Shown: piece by piece, positions 43,664 through 55,114 of the stretch | Numbering within the stretch: position 1 is the stretch's first letter | Layout of the letters: every line of letters starts with the position of its first letter | Source: Aporrectodea caliginosa | Taxonomy: Eukaryota > Annelida > Clitellata > Crassiclitellata > Lumbricidae | Assembly (NCBI GenBank): GCA_020284085.1 | Contig: JACEVL010000272.1 | Location: 251,501-315,500 of the forward strand | Length of the DNA stretch: 64,000 bases | Reading direction: 5' to 3' | Program-made: the position numbers and the translations under genes | The notes under the pieces: generated by a model | Told to the model about the DNA's origin: nothing | What the model saw: the letters and a program-made list of their open reading frames with translations, nothing else | Databases searched by the model: none

Positions 43664-46600
43664 TCATTTGTTAATAATGCGAAGCTTTCTTAGAAGAAAT
43701 CTGCGAATGATGTGTTCAAACGGAAGAATAGTTTTCTTAACAGAAAATTCAATCAATGCTTCTGAATATGGAAGATTACAGTCGATACAAGATCTCAGCT
43801 TCAAGTATCTTGCAAGAAAATGTTTTCCAAGAAAATACTGGCTTTCAATTACGTTCACTGGCTTTGCAAAAGATTCTGAGAGTTCATACCTCTCAAAGCA
43901 CACATATCTGGCAAACCAATGTGCAAACGTTGACTCTACAGTTAACTCAGCTTTACCCATTTCGTCATTGAGAGGTGATAAATAATAAAAGATTGTGTGA
44001 AATCCAAGCAACGACTGTACGTCTCCATCAAAAAAGGAGTCAAGCGGTGGCAACAACAAAATATTCGCAAATGCAAACTCCTTCAAATCGCTCTGCAGGT
44101 CGGGCTCATGAAGAATTCGTTCACATAAATGCAACACTTCATCGTATTGGCGCCATTTGTAAAGGTACAAAGCACGATAGCAATCAACAGTGTTGCATTG
44201 GATACTAAAGTCTTTGTAAATCACACTGTAGAATCTTATACTATAATTCTTAAAGTTTGTCCTTCCGTATGTATGTTTGCAATGCACTTTTCCATCGCTG
44301 TCCGGCTAAAGGCTCCGAAACGGAACGGTTTAGCGATTTGAAAAAATTTACAAAACATTATTACGCAACTTCTAGGTCAACGCGACTATTTTCAGCTCCC
44401 AACTTTATTTAAACGCCGATATATGGCCATTTTACATTTCCACGAGGATATACCGGCGGCCCTGCCATAGTATAGCCATTTGTCCACGTCACCTCTGGCT
44501 AAAATTAATATGCAAAACGTCACGCTAGCATCTAGGTCAACGCTCTGATTCGCAACCAATCACGATGACCGTGCCCACGGCTGAATTTATAGGTCATCGG
44601 ACTTATAAATTCCCCAATGCAACACCTTAGCGATAAGAAATTTTTAACGAACGTTTTCATTTGAATTTCTATAGATCTCAACCCAACTTTAGTTCAACTC
44701 AAAATTTACTTTAAATTCCGATATTTCGACATTTACGTTTCGATGTGGTCATAGTCTGTTTCAATGACATTGAAAGCTATGTAGTCTCCATCATATATGG
44801 CGTAGAGGTATTATTTAACAATTTCAAGCAAGCGCTTCAATTCGCCAGAGGGACACATCAAAAATTGCGCATCGTTAAATTCAAATAGGCCTACACGGGC
44901 GATGACGAAGATTTGTAAAGGTAAATTCACGATAGCAATCAACAGTGTTGCATTGGATACTAAAGTCTTTGTAAATCACACTGTAGAATGATCTCATATT
45001 TTCTAAAGCACATTCCGTTAGATGATCAATTACTGCTTCTTTAACCATCATATAGCTCACAGCTGAAGCCTCGGTTTCTATCATACATGTAGAAACTGTT
45101 CTGCAATACACGAACTGTCTGGCAACATTGAAATGAGTACATGGCTTCACTGGAGAAATAAATTTCGGTTTTATTAAAGCCTTCACAAGTATATCCATAC
45201 GAAATACTGAATCAGATAAATGTTTGGATATTCTTTCGGCAGGTAATGCAGTCAAATAATGAGCAAACACCTCTGGCGAAATACGCAGATCAAGATAAAG
45301 TCGCTTGTCGATGTAATGCAGATTATTGTCAGTAATCTTCTTTTGAAGCACACGAAATCCAACGATTCTTGCGATATCGTCAATAAACAACAAACAACCT
45401 GCATTCAGTGTTTCCCTATCCTTTTTAAGAGTCTGATCTGCGAGTACTGCCAAGCAGAAATGCATTGCTTGTTGGTATTCTGATGTGGCAAAATGGAGAG
45501 CAGCCAGATAGGCCAAAGCTGCAGGAGCAATTCCTATGGATTGTGAATCTTTACATTCTAAAGCATTTCTAAGAAACTGTTTTGTCAAGAGAGACAGTAG
45601 TTGAAATGCTGAACGGCTATTTGATCCAGTTAAATTTTCCATGAGACTCTGAGCACGTAGGAATTGAAACCGACTACTTTGTTCAGTGTACGTTTTCGGA
45701 AAGTTATGATACTGAGACCTAATAGTTTTAGGTTGCATCGAAATTGCATTGACCAATTCAAGAAAGATACTGCTATCCCATGAAATCTCTCCGTGTCGTA
45801 AGCCATTTGCGGTATGCAAAATATACAGTAGATTGCTGTAGTACGTGAAACACAGGACTTTGTCTGTTGTTGGAATAACTCTCACTTTACTATGTATTTT
45901 CGTACTCAAACTTTTATTTTGTCTTGATTTTAAACTCTCGCGCAATCCTGAACTTAATCTGTTTTTAATTATAAAACGACAAACTCTATTAGAGTCTACG
46001 AATTTACTAGTAAACAGCAAATTCAAGGATTGTAACTCAAACGTTTTCCGATATTCGAGAACAGGCTGCAAATAATCCATGAAGTCTGGCATTGCTTTCC
46101 TTGTGTTCAAAAAGTGGAATTGTGTCCTAATGATTGGCAATATGTAAATTTCTACGAACCAATGAGAAACAATGTCATAATTTTGAAATGCATCTAGTCG
46201 TCTTATGGTCCTGTTAAGTACTCTGGAACTCAATGACGCATGAAATAGATTTGCTTCAGGAATAAAATAGTTTGGACAGTGTCTCCTGTATAGCCATTCT
46301 GACAGGCTTTTTAATAACTGACAGCAGATCGCAATAACAGAAGAGGAATTCCACCATTCAGAAGACATCTCTTCACAAGTCCATAACATCAGCGTCTTTA
46401 AGTGATACGGACACAGAACCTCATCTTCCTTTGGACAATCCTTTTGTATCAATTCTCGCTTTGCAAAGAATCTCATCAAATGGTAGACAATCTGCTGAGT
46501 TTGAGTCCAACTCTGAAGTAAAATTAACTCCGCGACTGAGAATGACAACCTCCACTGTAGTCTATCGTCTCTGCAAGAACGATGTTGGACATAAACAACA

Positions 46601-47301
46601 TTACAACCATTTGCAACTACCTCTGAGATTGTATCAGTCGTCGGCCATCCGTATTTTCTTGGTCGAGTGGGCCATTTTTGGGCTTCTTTTGGCCACTGAG
46701 GGCAAAATATGCTTTTGACGGAATCATATCCAAAGCAAAAGTTCGAATCTGATTGAGATTTAATTGCTGGACCACTAACAATGTCTGGCAACGTGCTGTT
46801 GTTCCAAATACGAAGGAGTTGCTGCAGATTTGAAGTTGCATGATTACCTACACGTATGCTCAACGCCGCGTACTCAGCCGCTTGAGCTGTTTGGTCAAAT
46901 TCGTACATTTTGTTTTTCCAATTATAGTTCACTGCACCAAACACTCGTAATCAAACAAAACCTGGATACTTATGGCTGGGTTCAATCTTGAAGAACATAA
47001 TCGTTTCGGCCAGGCCACTCACATCATTTGGCAACACTGGAAAGTCCCCACTGAAAGCCAGTTCGTCAGCTGTGGCGATTAAGGCATCTATGTCGTCAAT
47101 GCATGTATTTAGCGGTCGGATATAGAACTCCGCAAAGCTCCCACACAAAATCGAATACTGTCTTGGCGCATGGCTCGTTGACATGAGTAGGTCATGCATG
47201 CGATCAGAAACAATAGAAGACGACTTTGGAAGTAATTGGCATGTGCTAGTGATGAACCACGAAGTCATTTCCTCATTTGATTTAACAGCAGAGTTCATCA
47301 T
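43664..47301 (-). pseudogene. Mab-21/cGAS-like receptor, subfamily B (gene 4), disrupted
   Basis: Close paralogue of the gene at 19652-22535. The start ATG aligned with that gene is at 47301, after TTTACATGTAAG. NTase motifs GS (aligned residues 54-55), D-I-D and the Asp of GYDSVKSIFCPQWP are present, as are the Mab-21 lobe (KYGWPTTD, VYVQHRSC, WRLSFSVAELILLQSW, LCPYHLKTLMLWTCEE) and TPR-like helices. Two lesions are seen. First, TGA at 46953-46951 replaces the CGA (Arg) of the family PGFVRLR motif, a CpG-type transition; the frame is open on both sides. Second, an insertion of about 676 bp (44235-44910) splits the C-terminal part and duplicates about 80 bp of coding sequence on each side. 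Downstream coding continues (YLYKWRQYDEVLHLCE to the stop at 43664). The remaining frame is well kept, so inactivation is probably recent. Confidence 0.9.
44235..44910 (-). mobile_element. retro-like repeat, copy B, inserted in pseudogene 4
   Basis: Minus-strand element starting CTTCGTCATCGCCCGTGTAGG and ending CAAACTTTAAGAATTATAGTATAAG, homologous to 33305-34580. Flanked by a direct duplication of host coding sequence: 44155-44234 (80 bp) and 44911-44989 (79 bp), identical except for a few bases near GGTACAAAG/GGTAAATT. No protein. The interior includes the CGTTTCGGAGCC region and GAGCTGAAAATAGTCGCG, also present in copy A. Confidence 0.8.
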
Positions 47302-47440
47302 CTTACATGTAAACGAAAAAACATTTATAATATACTGAGTCATCATCATGATTATCATCACCATAATCGTTATTACGATCTTCATCATCATCTTTGTCAT
47401 CAGCATTGTAGCCAGCAGACGAAGGTTTTTTGTCAAATTC
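47302..47440 (-). repeat. (ATC)n-type microsatellite in the predicted 5'UTR intron of gene 4
   Basis: ATCATCATGATTATCATCACC-type tract upstream of the start. Its orientation and position match the microsatellite of the gene 2 intron. The donor seen in gene 2 (GAAAGTAAGT) appears here as GAAAGTAGTT near 47545, so splicing may be impaired. Confidence 0.5.
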
Positions 47441-47990
47441 TAGTCTTAAAGTATAGTCTTAAAAATACTTCTCATAGTCCACAAAAGTACACATTGGTAT
47501 CATTAGTTAGGCCTACATTTCGACCGATCGTGTTAAAAGACAACTACTTTCAAAAGACCATCTTTCCGATGGTAGAGTCAAGCTGTTGACTCTAACCCTA
47601 CGAATCGCACACATCATTATTGATAAGTAGTGCACTTAAAAGTGAAGTTACATACTCAGGTAATTCGAATTTAATTATTCATATTCTGCGAAGAAATCTC
47701 TACTGGCCAACGCCTGTCGCTCGACAAAGCTAGAAGACTAGGACTGCGCAATGCACTGGCTTCCTTTTGAACAAAGCGTCTATTTAAAGACATGTATCAT
47801 AGTCCTCATAGTCCTCAAAAGTAAATATTGGTCAGCAAACTTATATTTCGTCTTTTCTTACACTTGGGCTCATAATTATTAGTTTCTCCAAAGGGTTATT
47901 AGCCTTGGCTCAGGTTTCGCTCGAAGCGCCCATCAATCGATGCCTTGTGCTTTATTATAAGGGCGCTATAATTATAGAAGTAGATTAGAT
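47441..47990 (-). promoter_or_regulatory. conserved 5' flank of subfamily B, copy 2
   Basis: Homologous to 22777-23110 (shared TCCGATGGTAGAGTCAAG, GACTCTAACC and CACACATCATT-TTGATAAG). The left part at about 47895-47970 carries a GGGCGCTATAATTATAGAA stretch like the one near 17770. Confidence 0.45.
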
Positions 47991-49900
47991 TCGTTCATTG
48001 GAAGTCATTGACGGAACCTAAGGGAACCTTAGCCCCCTACTGTGCTTTTCCTGTTCTGCTCGCTCTGGAAATTCTGTGATGTCGTTTTGGTCAAAGATAA
48101 AGTCCAATCTTTTCGGAATACATTTTCGAATCAATTCTTCTGATTTCAAAGGCTCACGAAGCAACAAACTCCTATCCGCAACTAACAGTTCAGATTTGCA
48201 ATAATATAGAATACAGCGCTAGAGACAAACGCCTACAGTAACCGTCCAATCATTTAAAGGTTAACTAAGCAATAGCCTACATCCGAAAGTTGAACGTTTC
48301 ATTTTCACACTTTTCATTGTACAAATATACGTTGCAGTCAATATAGTGCAAACAATGACACAGTTTCACAGGAGCTGCATACAAGTCAAACGCTTACACT
48401 ACAGCAACCTATTTATTTCTATAATTGTATCAATGCAGGTCTACATATTATTTTGGGTACGGTATCATTAGACCACTGACATAAGTTAAGTAAATATTTT
48501 CTATGTCGATGCAAGGCAAGAATAATTGTTTCTCTAGCTTCATTTAATCTTAATGCACGGTTTTGTTGTATAGCCAATCTGAAAATGCCCATATTTAAAT
48601 TTCACATAGCCTAGGGCTTAAATAATTCATAAGCGCCTTCATTTTCGCCTTAGAAAATTTCACGACGCAAACAAGTACAATGATAATATTGTGTAATGGA
48701 AACTGTTAGAAATTCCGTACTATTAATAACACCTTTGACCTTATTTAGAATTTCAAGCAACGTATCCTACTTCTACTAGGCCTATTGCAAGTAGCAACGT
48801 AGTCTTACCAAACCTTAAAACGCTTCGTAACTACGATTTATTATCACTGTAGTGTGTGTTTCCTGCAGCCTGCTGTCTCTTATATTATGTCGTTTATATT
48901 TAAGATATTTTCATCGAATTCAAAATCAAAATGACACTTCCTTCTTGAATGACTCTGTGCCATCAATCACTGGGCTGATGAGTTGAAACAAGCGCCTCTA
49001 GCGACTAGGTAGCATCACGTCTTGTTTTAAGAAATATATTGCAGTTAATTACTGTAATTAAAAAGTTAAAACGAATAATTATCATAAGATTAAAATATTG
49101 CTTGTGGACATAATTATCCGGTGTAAAATTTAAGCTTGGTGACAGCTCTGGTTACAAGAGTGTATCGGATATAAACAACTATTTTACACGAGTTTCCATT
49201 CTTCTACATGAGTAGGCCTAAGTAGGCCCTAATCTTTATAAGCGCGAGACAAACGTTTATAAGCTTAGTTTGTAATGTTAATGCATACAACAGCGAAAGA
49301 GTATCACAGTGGTTGCCAAATAGAGAGACATTTACTATGTATGGATCTTGAACATGTCCTTCACACACAATTGCTCAGAGCCAACGATGCTCTGACGTAT
49401 CATGGTCCTGTGCAGTTAATGAACTTTGGAAGGAGGACACTATCAAATGCAGTTGCAGTACATTTTGTTAGATTAAAAAAGGCACTATAGAAATTGTCTA
49501 ATTACAAGCAAACGTGCATACATAACTTTGCCCCAGAAAGTGGTGGTGACCAATCCCCTCCTAATTTTTAACGTAGGGCTACTTATGGAAAGCTGCATAA
49601 GCGCAGGACACTAGCTCATTCACAAGCGCTGGAGGGTTGACTGGGTTGTCCAAATTGTGTTCCAAGTCCAGTTGCGAATGAGACAGAAACTCTGGCAGTA
49701 TCGAAGCCTCAGAGACACGCTACGCATTGTCCGGCTGCTAAATGTGACTTTTTAATTAATATCGTTATACTATACTACCAATAATCGACGATATGGTAAC
49801 AAATAGTCATTGTCAACGTTGAATCGTTTTCCCGTAGTTTAAGTTGGAATATTATTTTAACGTCTTGACGCTGGTAAGTAAGCAGTCTACCAATGCCCAT
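47991..49900. other. no recognisable gene
   Basis: Mostly unique AT-rich sequence. AAAGTGGTGGTGACC at about 49538 recurs as AAAAGTGGTGGTGAC at about 50625 and 50655. The open frame at 49275-49490 has no recognised family. Confidence 0.35.
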
Positions 49901-49904
49901 GATA

Positions 49905-50265
49905 ATTGTCATCAATCCAGCTTCCATTTAGGAGAAAACATTTTATCAATCGAACTTCTGTTTAAGCAAGAACCACTGTCATCAATTTAACGTCTATTTA
50001 ACCAATAATTTTTTCATCAATCCAACTTCTCTTTAGGCAAGAATTATTTTCGTCAATCACACTTCTATTTAAGCAAAAAATTTCATCGATCCAACTTCCA
50101 TTGAGGCAAAGACTAAGCTTAATCGATCCAGCTTCTATTTACGGAAAAAATTATTTCCATCACTCAAACTTCTATTTAAACAAAGAATTAGTTTAATCAA
50201 TTCAACTTCCATTTAGATCAACAATTATTTTCATCGATCCAGCTTCTATTTCAAATTAACAATAT
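49905..50265 (+). repeat. minisatellite of CATCAATCCAGCTTCTATTTA-like units
   Basis: About nine diverged units with a period of roughly 35-42 bp, each TCATCAATC-A-CTTCTATTTA followed by an AAGAATTATTT-like half. The same unit fills the interior of the Mutator-like MITE at 33744-34227. No flanking TIRs are seen here. Confidence 0.7.
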
Positions 50266-50619
50266 AAAATAATTTACCAGCCTAAACTACTGTTTACCCG
50301 CTAAATTAACATAGATAGCAGTTAGAGCTTACAGTACCACGGAAACATGATACATTGCATGCACAATTATAACCTGCCGCGGTCTCTTTACAACGAATCG
50401 ATCAATTTTTCCATATGAATTTGATAATTTGACCTGTTATAGAAACAAAACTGATGACATCACCAAATTATGAAACCAAACAAATGTAAGCAAGGTAGTG
50501 TGGACACACTGTGAAGGCCTCTTTTAGCATTGCCGCCATTGCGGTGTTAAGTATGCATGAATAGATTATAGACGGTAGACAGCCAAATGCTTTAATGTTA
50601 AAAATATATTTCATGGCAG

Positions 50620-50820
50620 GACCAAAAAGTGGTGGTGACTATCACAACCACTTTTAAAAGTGGTGGTGACCGGACATCACCGTCACAAAAGAAAGTTACG
50701 CCTATGCATACATAAATACATACATACATAATACATACGTGGATATATACATTACATATAAACACACATTCCCACCTACCTACATACACACATACAAGCA
50801 TACATACATGCATACAGGCA
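50620..50820. repeat. short hairpin and CATA microsatellite
   Basis: AAAAGTGGTGGTGACTATCACAACCACTTTT can pair locally. It is followed by a CATACATA-type tract (about 50705-50820). Confidence 0.5.
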
Positions 50821-52190
50821 ATAAAGTCATTTTACTAAGACGTTTCGTTGAGTTTATGATAAACAGCGAGAGATCAAAACTAGAACGCTGTGTATTATGC
50901 CCTGTGACCTGTATCAGTCTTATCTGGAAGTGACGCTGTATAAATTTGCAAATACTATTACAATACTAGATACAAAAGAATATGTATGCATGTTTTGTAT
51001 GCATGTAGGTCATGAACCAACCATCTCTGCATCCTCGTTCACTTTACAGTTGCAAAGTCATATTTTTATCAAATACTTGCCACATTTGAAGTAAAAAGGT
51101 AGATTCAGTGGGTCATTTTGTGACTATAATAAACGAATCTTTACCACGGTGTCTATTTCAACAGTCATTGGGGCTAAGTGCTTCAAAACAACCGGGATTG
51201 AGCCTTCCAGTAGAACCTCTAATTTGTGTAGTTGAATCTGTTATTCATCAACCCACTAACAGTTTTTGTCTAAACGACGTTAGCCCTCTTTACCACCTGA
51301 ACAATCATCAACAAACTTCTTTAAGGTAGCATAGTTCTATGTCTCCAATTACCTTAAATAATTATTAAAAATTTAATATTTCAAGCCCTGAGCTGGATGT
51401 ATGGCTTCCTGGCGTTATTGACATTTTACAAAACCTGCACATTGTTTGTCTTATAAGATGCTCGAACTAGCACAATTGCCTACTCGTTACAAGGCAAATT
51501 GGCCTACTCAGCGTTTTGCGTAAGGTCTTAGATTACACGGGATCTACAATCGGGTCCGGGTCTAACTGGAAAATAAAGAAGCCTTCCCAGCGCAGAACAG
51601 TTTAGGCTAAATACATTTAGCCCTCTTGCAAATACCGTCCAAGCATTTATAGGAGTAAACAACTTTAAGTCAACACGGATTTTTAATGATTTGTGCTATG
51701 CATTTATTTGTCAACGGATCTGTAAACGCGTGTCGCATAACGCACATTATTTTTTTTAAATTATACTTCTAGTTATTAATTTTTTCACTTTGTCAACATT
51801 TGTAAATAAATGCGACAAGTAAAATATGGCAATAGATGACTAGTAATTAAACTGATTGTGTCGTGATAAATCGCCATATTGACTCAGTTCTGTATACATT
51901 TATGACAAATGTTTGAGTCGCAATAAATCTGTTATTTGATAATGTCAGATATATCTAGTATTAGCTTCGTCTAACGTTGCTCAACTCTATAGAACCAAAT
52001 AAAATTATATTTGTCTTATGAGTTTGAGACTGAAAATCAGGCAATCTTGTAGCGGAACTTCTTAAAAGAACTTGGAACACTTTCTATGCGTCATTGGTTA
52101 GTAAAACAAACCTAGCAGAAACCAGCCCATGACAATGATTTTTTTTCAACCAACAAGTATCAGCTATATACAATATTGCCATTGACATAT
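50821..52190. other. no recognisable gene; 3' flank of gene 5
   Basis: Unassigned AT-rich sequence with short open frames only (50897-51094 and 51108-51329, both +), none with family resemblance. Confidence 0.35.
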
Positions 52191-52193
52191 ATT

Positions 52194-55088
52194 TCAGCCT
52201 GCACAGCATTTTGCATTCGCACCGTTCTGAAGTTGTCGAAGTTTTTGTTGAAGAAAACAGCGTATGATATACTCAAAAGGAAGACTAGCTTTGAGTTTCT
52301 CAAATTCAAACATTGCTTCTGAAAGTGAGTTCCAGTAATCGGTCAGACATCTCACTTTTAAATATCTTGCCAAGAAGTGTCTTCCAAGAATATAATGACA
52401 ACGCATGCTATAACTTTCTTCAAGAACCATAGAAAGTAAACAGTCGTCGGAATGAATCCTTTGGACAAAAAACTTGTTGAAGGTCCAATTAGAAGTTTTT
52501 TCACTTTTCTGAAAAAATTCACTTCGTGGCAACAAATAATAAAACAGTGTGTGAAATCCAAGCAAACATCGGACTTCACCGTCGAAATAGGAGTCAAGCG
52601 GTGGCAACACCATTACATTGGCAAATGCAAGTTTCTTCGAGTCAGTCTGAAGATTTCGCTCATTGAGAATTCGTTCACACAAATGTAAAACTTCAGGATA
52701 TTTACGACGCTGGTACAGATACGCAGCACGGTAACAATCAGCTGTATTGCAGTGAATGCCAAAGTCTTTGCCGACGGCATTGTAAAATGATGTAATATTT
52801 TGAAAGGAAAATTCCATTAGCAATTGAATAATACTTTCTTCATCTGGCAAACATATTTCATTAAGCGCTTCTAGTTTATTCATTGGATCTGTTCTGTGGT
52901 AAACGAGAAAAACACTATTTCTGTTCGTTGATATTCGTGAAAATTTCCGATTTGTTTTAGCCATCAAAATAATATCGAGCGGAAATGTCGGAGTTATAAG
53001 AATGTTACTAGGTCCAAAAGCCATAACTTTCCTTTCAATTGACGAAATTGTTAAATAGTGAGCAACAACTTCCGGTGTAAGACGAAGATCTATGAAAAAC
53101 AGCCTCTTAGTATAATGCAAATAAGCGTCTTTAGTCTTCCTGAAAAGTAAATAAAATCCAATTATCTCCGAAATGTCTTCAATATACAACAGACAGCCTG
53201 CATTCAATGTTTCTGTGTCTTCGTTTCGAGGCTTGTCATTCACGATAACTCTTAAGCAAAGATCTAGAACAGTTCGATATTCTGATGCGGCAAAGTGAAG
53301 GGCCGCCATGTAGGACAAAGTTGCCTTGGCGATTGTGTGTGTTTGAGAATCCTCACATTCCAAAGCTTTCCTGAGAAGTACCTTTGATATTTCAGCCACA
53401 ACTTGAACTTCTAGATTATTACTTGATCCAATCAGATTTTCCATCAGATCCTGAGCTCTTGCAAAATATAATAGGCTCTTAGTAAGACAAGTGGTTAACG
53501 GTCTTGGCATGTTGTGGTGCTTGGATCTATAAAATTTTGGTTTCATCAAAACTTGTCTGATTTCGTCAACAAACCATTCGCTGTCACAGTGCATTTCTTT
53601 ACAATCTAATAAATGGGCAGCGTGCAATATACGCAGCATCGATCCATAAAACCAATAGCATGATTCAATCTCTGCGGATGGCCGAAATTCTAATTTATTC
53701 TCAAAATGTGAACCAATTCTCAAAAGATATTTCCAAAAATCGAGATATGCCAATTCGAATCCTTTCTTTACTGTGTGATGTGCATATTTAACATCAGACC
53801 GAAACCTGAACGAGACATAAAAGTTGAGTGCTTTTATTTTAAATTCGTTTGGTTCGTCTTCCTTCGTGGCTTCACAGGTCTGCAACATGAGCTCTTTGAC
53901 ACAGCTTAAGATAGCAAGATCGAATCTTGCACCAAATACATGAATAAAACATGGCTGCATATAATGCTCCAGAAACCAAAGGCTCAGAATGTCGGAATCG
54001 CAATAATGAATCAATTTTTTTTCAGTTTCATCAACGATCTTATGGTTAAAGTGTTCATGAAACAAATTTGCTTCCGGAATAAAATAGTTTGGACATCTGG
54101 TCTCTTTAAGCCAATGTGAAAGTTTTTCTAATAAATTTCCGCATATTTTAATAACAGATAAGGAATTCCACCACTCTGGTGGCATCTCTTCACAAGACCA
54201 CAGCATCAGTGTTTTAAAATGGTATGTACAAAGTACCTCATCTTCCTTTGGACAATCTTTTCTGATTAGTTCTCTCTTGGCAAAGAATCTGAGCATATGA
54301 TAGACAATCTGCTGAACTGGAGTCCAACTTTGAAGTAAAATGACTTCCGCAACTGAAAATGACAGCCTGCACTGGTGTACGTCATCTCTGCATGCAGGAT
54401 GTTTTGCCATTACAACATGGCAGCCATTCTGTATTACCTCGTAGATGATGGCAGTTGTCGGCCATCTATACTTTCTTTGTCGAAAAGGCCAATATTTCGC
54501 TTGTTTTGGCCACTGTGGGCACCATATGGAAACAACATTATCAACTGAAGGTGGACCCTTTACGTAGTTTAATTTTCTGCTTGCAGGACCAACCGTGCAC
54601 CAATCTTCATCATTGTCAACTGAGTCAATTTCAACCAGTTCGGATGTTATTGCAATTGTTTGGATGTCATCCTCAAAAAATTCAAAGGTTTTGTGTTCCC
54701 AGTTATACCTCATTTCTCCAAAAAGACGAAGTTGTACAAAAGCTGGAAAATCAGGGTATGGTTCGATTAAGAAACAGTCTATTGCATTAGCTCTATAACA
54801 GACATCATATGGTACTACTAGGTTTTCATCTGTAAAGGCGAGCAACACTGATGATATCTTGAGGCAATCAAAGTCGTCGATGTATGGGTGCAGCGGTTGA
54901 ATGAAGAATTCAACACAGCTGCCACTTAAAATTGTATACCCTTGAATAGAGACGGAAGCGTCACATGAAGCTGTATAGCCTTGCCTACGGACGGAACCTT
55001 GCAAATGCATGGTCTCACAAATGTTAGTGGGTGTCTTTGGAAACATTCGACATGTACGGACGATGAATTCCGACACACTTTCGTCCAT
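52194..55088 (-). CDS. Mab-21/cGAS-like receptor, subfamily A (gene 5), intact
   Basis: An uninterrupted 964-codon gene and the best candidate for a working member. The ATG follows TTCTTCTCTAGTTGCAG|CA, a strong acceptor with a pyrimidine tract, so a non-coding upstream exon is likely. NTase motifs are G56-S57 with E60, D72-F-D74 and D183 in SVDNVVSIWCPQWP: the full Gly-Ser and three-acid set expected for catalysis. The Mab-21 lobe runs about 185-345 (GCHVVMAKHPACRDDVHQC, RLSFSVAEVILLQSW, LCTYHFKTLMLWSCEE, CPNYFIPEANLFHEH). KYRWP replaces the KHGWP of paralogues. The remaining ~600 residues contain TPR-like pairs (YMAALHFAASEYRTVLDLC; DCYRAAYLYQRRKYPEVLHL; RCHYILGRHFLARYLKVRC). No signal peptide or membrane span is seen, so it is probably cytosolic. 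By family it may sense nucleic acid and make a nucleotide second messenger; ligand and product are unknown. Confidence 0.9.
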   Translation of the reverse strand: MDESVSEFIVRTCRMFPKTPTNICETMHLQGSVRRQGYTASCDASVSIQGYTILSGSCVEFFIQPLHPYIDDFDCLKISSVLLAFTDENLVVPYDVCYRANAIDCFLIEPYPDFPAFVQLRLFGEMRYNWEHKTFEFFEDDIQTIAITSELVEIDSVDNDEDWCTVGPASRKLNYVKGPPSVDNVVSIWCPQWPKQAKYWPFRQRKYRWPTTAIIYEVIQNGCHVVMAKHPACRDDVHQCRLSFSVAEVILLQSWTPVQQIVYHMLRFFAKRELIRKDCPKEDEVLCTYHFKTLMLWSCEEMPPEWWNSLSVIKICGNLLEKLSHWLKETRCPNYFIPEANLFHEHFNHKIVDETEKKLIHYCDSDILSLWFLEHYMQPCFIHVFGARFDLAILSCVKELMLQTCEATKEDEPNEFKIKALNFYVSFRFRSDVKYAHHTVKKGFELAYLDFWKYLLRIGSHFENKLEFRPSAEIESCYWFYGSMLRILHAAHLLDCKEMHCDSEWFVDEIRQVLMKPKFYRSKHHNMPRPLTTCLTKSLLYFARAQDLMENLIGSSNNLEVQVVAEISKVLLRKALECEDSQTHTIAKATLSYMAALHFAASEYRTVLDLCLRVIVNDKPRNEDTETLNAGCLLYIEDISEIIGFYLLFRKTKDAYLHYTKRLFFIDLRLTPEVVAHYLTISSIERKVMAFGPSNILITPTFPLDIILMAKTNRKFSRISTNRNSVFLVYHRTDPMNKLEALNEICLPDEESIIQLLMEFSFQNITSFYNAVGKDFGIHCNTADCYRAAYLYQRRKYPEVLHLCERILNERNLQTDSKKLAFANVMVLPPLDSYFDGEVRCLLGFHTLFYYLLPRSEFFQKSEKTSNWTFNKFFVQRIHSDDCLLSMVLEESYSMRCHYILGRHFLARYLKVRCLTDYWNSLSEAMFEFEKLKASLPFEYIIRCFLQQKLRQLQNGANAKCCAG

Positions 55089-55114
55089 TGCTGCAACTAG
55101 AGAAGAACAAACTA

